From positions 2,332 through 9,544 of the forward strand of contig DUJK01000025.1 of assembly GCA_013329925.1 (NCBI GenBank): a stretch of DNA of 7,213 nt, read 5' to 3'. Position 1 is the stretch's first letter. Each line of letters starts with the position of its first letter. The stretch is from Candidatus Poseidoniaceae archaeon (GTDB lineage: Archaea; Thermoplasmatota; Poseidoniia; Poseidoniales; Poseidoniaceae). The position numbers were made by a program, and so were the translations under genes. Shown in pieces: positions 5,793-7,213 of the stretch. Below the pieces are notes generated by a model. That model ran no database searches. It was not told the origin of the DNA and was given only the letters and a program-made list of their open reading frames with translations.

Positions 5793-7213
5793 ATGCGTAA
5801 GGAAGGGATGACTCGAGATTGGAATGGTGCAGACCAACTAATAATGTATGCAATCGTTGGACTAGTCAGTGTTAGCATGCTTTCTCTAGGCGCTTATGTC
5901 GTCATGTCTGCTAGTGAAGCCGACCCTTCGACAGAATCAGCCACAGAGGCTTGGATTGACCCAGTAGTCGAAATCGAAGATGAGAATCACAGCCATACTG
6001 ATTTGTTAGCCCACCGTCTTTCAACTAGCAACATGCAATTAATCGACTATCACAACCTAAATTGTGACGGTAACGTTGCACCACCTGCTGAACTTGATAA
6101 CGTAGCTGGGCGTCCATGTTTCCCTGAATACAAGAACGTCGGTCCAACCCCAGGGGACTCATCTGAAATAGCAATAGAAGGTAATTTCATGGAAGACTGT
6201 GTTAAACATCCTGATGGAACAGGTGGTTGCTATGCCTATGTTTCTTCATACAACCAATTCGAAATTCTAGATATCTCAGAGCCAAATAACATCGTTTTAC
6301 TATCAACCTATTATGCTGAAGTCGGTCGTATGATTGACATCAAGGTTACACCAGACAACAACTGGGTTTTGGTTAATCACGAACTTACTAACAGTGATTT
6401 GGATCCAATTCCACAAGATGATGATGCTAACAGTGGCGCAAATCGACTCGATGTCATCGACGTCTCTGATAAGAATGGACCAATCAAGGTCGCTGAATGG
6501 AACAATCCACCAGCAGGATTCCACAACCAAGACCTGCACGTTGACTGCGATTGGGAAAATGCGCCGGTAATCTACGCTCAAGAAGAATGCCACCTATTCC
6601 TCTATGGTGCCGACCCATATCCAGAAATGGTTGAGGGAGATTCAGGAACATTCTACAAAGGCACTCAAGTATTCTATGTGCCACTTGGATTTGAATCTTG
6701 GAGACCAGATATTAACGATGAGGACCAAAATGTCAGCCGAGAAATTATTCGCTGGGGCGGATATTCACCTGAACCAGAAACCACCTGTGGCGGCTCAATT
6801 TTCAACCACGATAACGTATTTCACATCCACCCAATCACTGGACAAGCCCTACTCTACATTTCATACTGGGATGCAGGACTACGAATCGTCGATGTTTCCG
6901 AACCACCAGCAATTCCAGACCCTGAAGGAATCTCTTGGCCACAAGATAATGAGGTAGGCCGCTGGCTTGGTTGCCCAAGTGCTAACGATGGCTGGTACGG
7001 CCCTGATGGAGGCGGCCATGCCAACATGACTCCCGATGTATGGGGCGGTAGCAGCGGCGCACAAAACGGCAATGGCTGGATACATTATGCGGTGCCATAC
7101 GAACACCTACTCTGCAATGGTGCAGCGGAATTTGATCCAGTCGAGACTTGGGATGCAGAATGTGGTACAGGACCTGAAGACCCTGTATACGGTATTAATT
7201 GGCGCCACTTGAC
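5793..7213 (+). CDS. Membrane-anchored LVIVD-repeat beta-propeller protein, 3' end missing
   Basis: The frame runs open from an ATG at 5793 to the window edge, 473 codons. A short basic cytoplasmic start (MRKEGMTRDWNGAD) is followed by one membrane helix (about 15-38), then an acidic linker (EIEDENHSHTD) and a large domain outside the membrane. LVIVD-type repeat strands, which form beta-propeller blades, are seen at FEILDISEPNNIVLL (156-170), RLDVIDVSDKNGPIKV (218-233) and GLRIVDVSEPPAI (362-374). Ten cysteines suggest several disulfides. Histidines recur at blade-like positions: HNQDLHVDCDW (244-254), HDNVFHIH (339-346) and GGGHANM (406-412). LVIVD proteins are widespread surface proteins without an agreed function, so none is assigned. 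The start is uncertain: the ATG at 5793 fits a leaderless transcript, while the in-frame ATG at 5808 directly follows the purine run GGAAGGG; both keep the membrane helix. It is divergent from the cupredoxin-like gene across 87 bp. Confidence 0.88.
   Translation, partial: MRKEGMTRDWNGADQLIMYAIVGLVSVSMLSLGAYVVMSASEADPSTESATEAWIDPVVEIEDENHSHTDLLAHRLSTSNMQLIDYHNLNCDGNVAPPAELDNVAGRPCFPEYKNVGPTPGDSSEIAIEGNFMEDCVKHPDGTGGCYAYVSSYNQFEILDISEPNNIVLLSTYYAEVGRMIDIKVTPDNNWVLVNHELTNSDLDPIPQDDDANSGANRLDVIDVSDKNGPIKVAEWNNPPAGFHNQDLHVDCDWENAPVIYAQEECHLFLYGADPYPEMVEGDSGTFYKGTQVFYVPLGFESWRPDINDEDQNVSREIIRWGGYSPEPETTCGGSIFNHDNVFHIHPITGQALLYISYWDAGLRIVDVSEPPAIPDPEGISWPQDNEVGRWLGCPSANDGWYGPDGGGHANMTPDVWGGSSGAQNGNGWIHYAVPYEHLLCNGAAEFDPVETWDAECGTGPEDPVYGINWRHL

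Noticed and set aside
6303..6684. Several overlapping open frames on both strands at the start of the propeller gene
   Set aside because: They overlap the single long frame from 5793 that carries a membrane helix and LVIVD repeats; none has a domain of its own.
6604..7106. Plus- and minus-strand open frames near the right end
   Set aside because: Shadows of the propeller gene. The plus one is in a different frame from the LVIVD repeats, and the minus ones have low-complexity Pro/Ser/Ala composition.

Overview
The window looks like a moderately AT-rich stretch of a planktonic euryarchaeal genome. Marine Group II (Poseidoniales) or a close relative is the best guess. Supporting signs seen directly are: A/T-rich TATA-like boxes about 22-30 bases before most start codons with almost no Shine-Dalgarno sequence (leaderless-type archaeal promoters); short gaps of 6-91 bp; an archaeal-style surface protein dense in N-glycosylation sequons; and a membrane-anchored LVIVD-repeat propeller. 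The lineage is an inference from gene content and promoter style, because no rRNA or other marker gene is present.

Layout. Positions 1-1446 (+) hold the 3' part of a long tetratricopeptide-repeat (TPR) protein whose start lies outside the window. It converges, with a 6-bp gap, on a complete 881-residue phosphoenolpyruvate synthase gene (ppsA, 4098-1453, -). Behind ppsA on the same strand come a YjbQ/UPF0047-family gene (4650-4189), a 63-residue zinc-ribbon protein (4933-4742) and a secreted, membrane-anchored cupredoxin-like protein (5705-5019). Each seems to have its own promoter. An 87-bp divergent promoter region (5706-5792) then leads to a + strand gene for a membrane-anchored LVIVD-repeat beta-propeller (5793 onward), cut off by the window end.

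How the genes fit together. PpsA makes PEP from pyruvate and suits a heterotroph feeding on amino acids or lipids that needs gluconeogenesis. YjbQ proteins have thiamin-phosphate-synthase-like activity, but their physiological role is unsettled. The TPR protein is a scaffold with no visible catalytic domain. The divergent pair at the right end (cupredoxin-like plus LVIVD propeller) both point to the cell surface, and their shared promoter region hints at joint expression. No RNA gene, mobile element, CRISPR array or defence system was seen, and no intergenic stretch exceeds 100 bp. The most notable points are the apparent loss of copper ligands and the dense sequons in the cupredoxin-like protein, the ten cysteines of the propeller, and the extra segments in PpsA. 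I do not see a clear undescribed multi-gene system.
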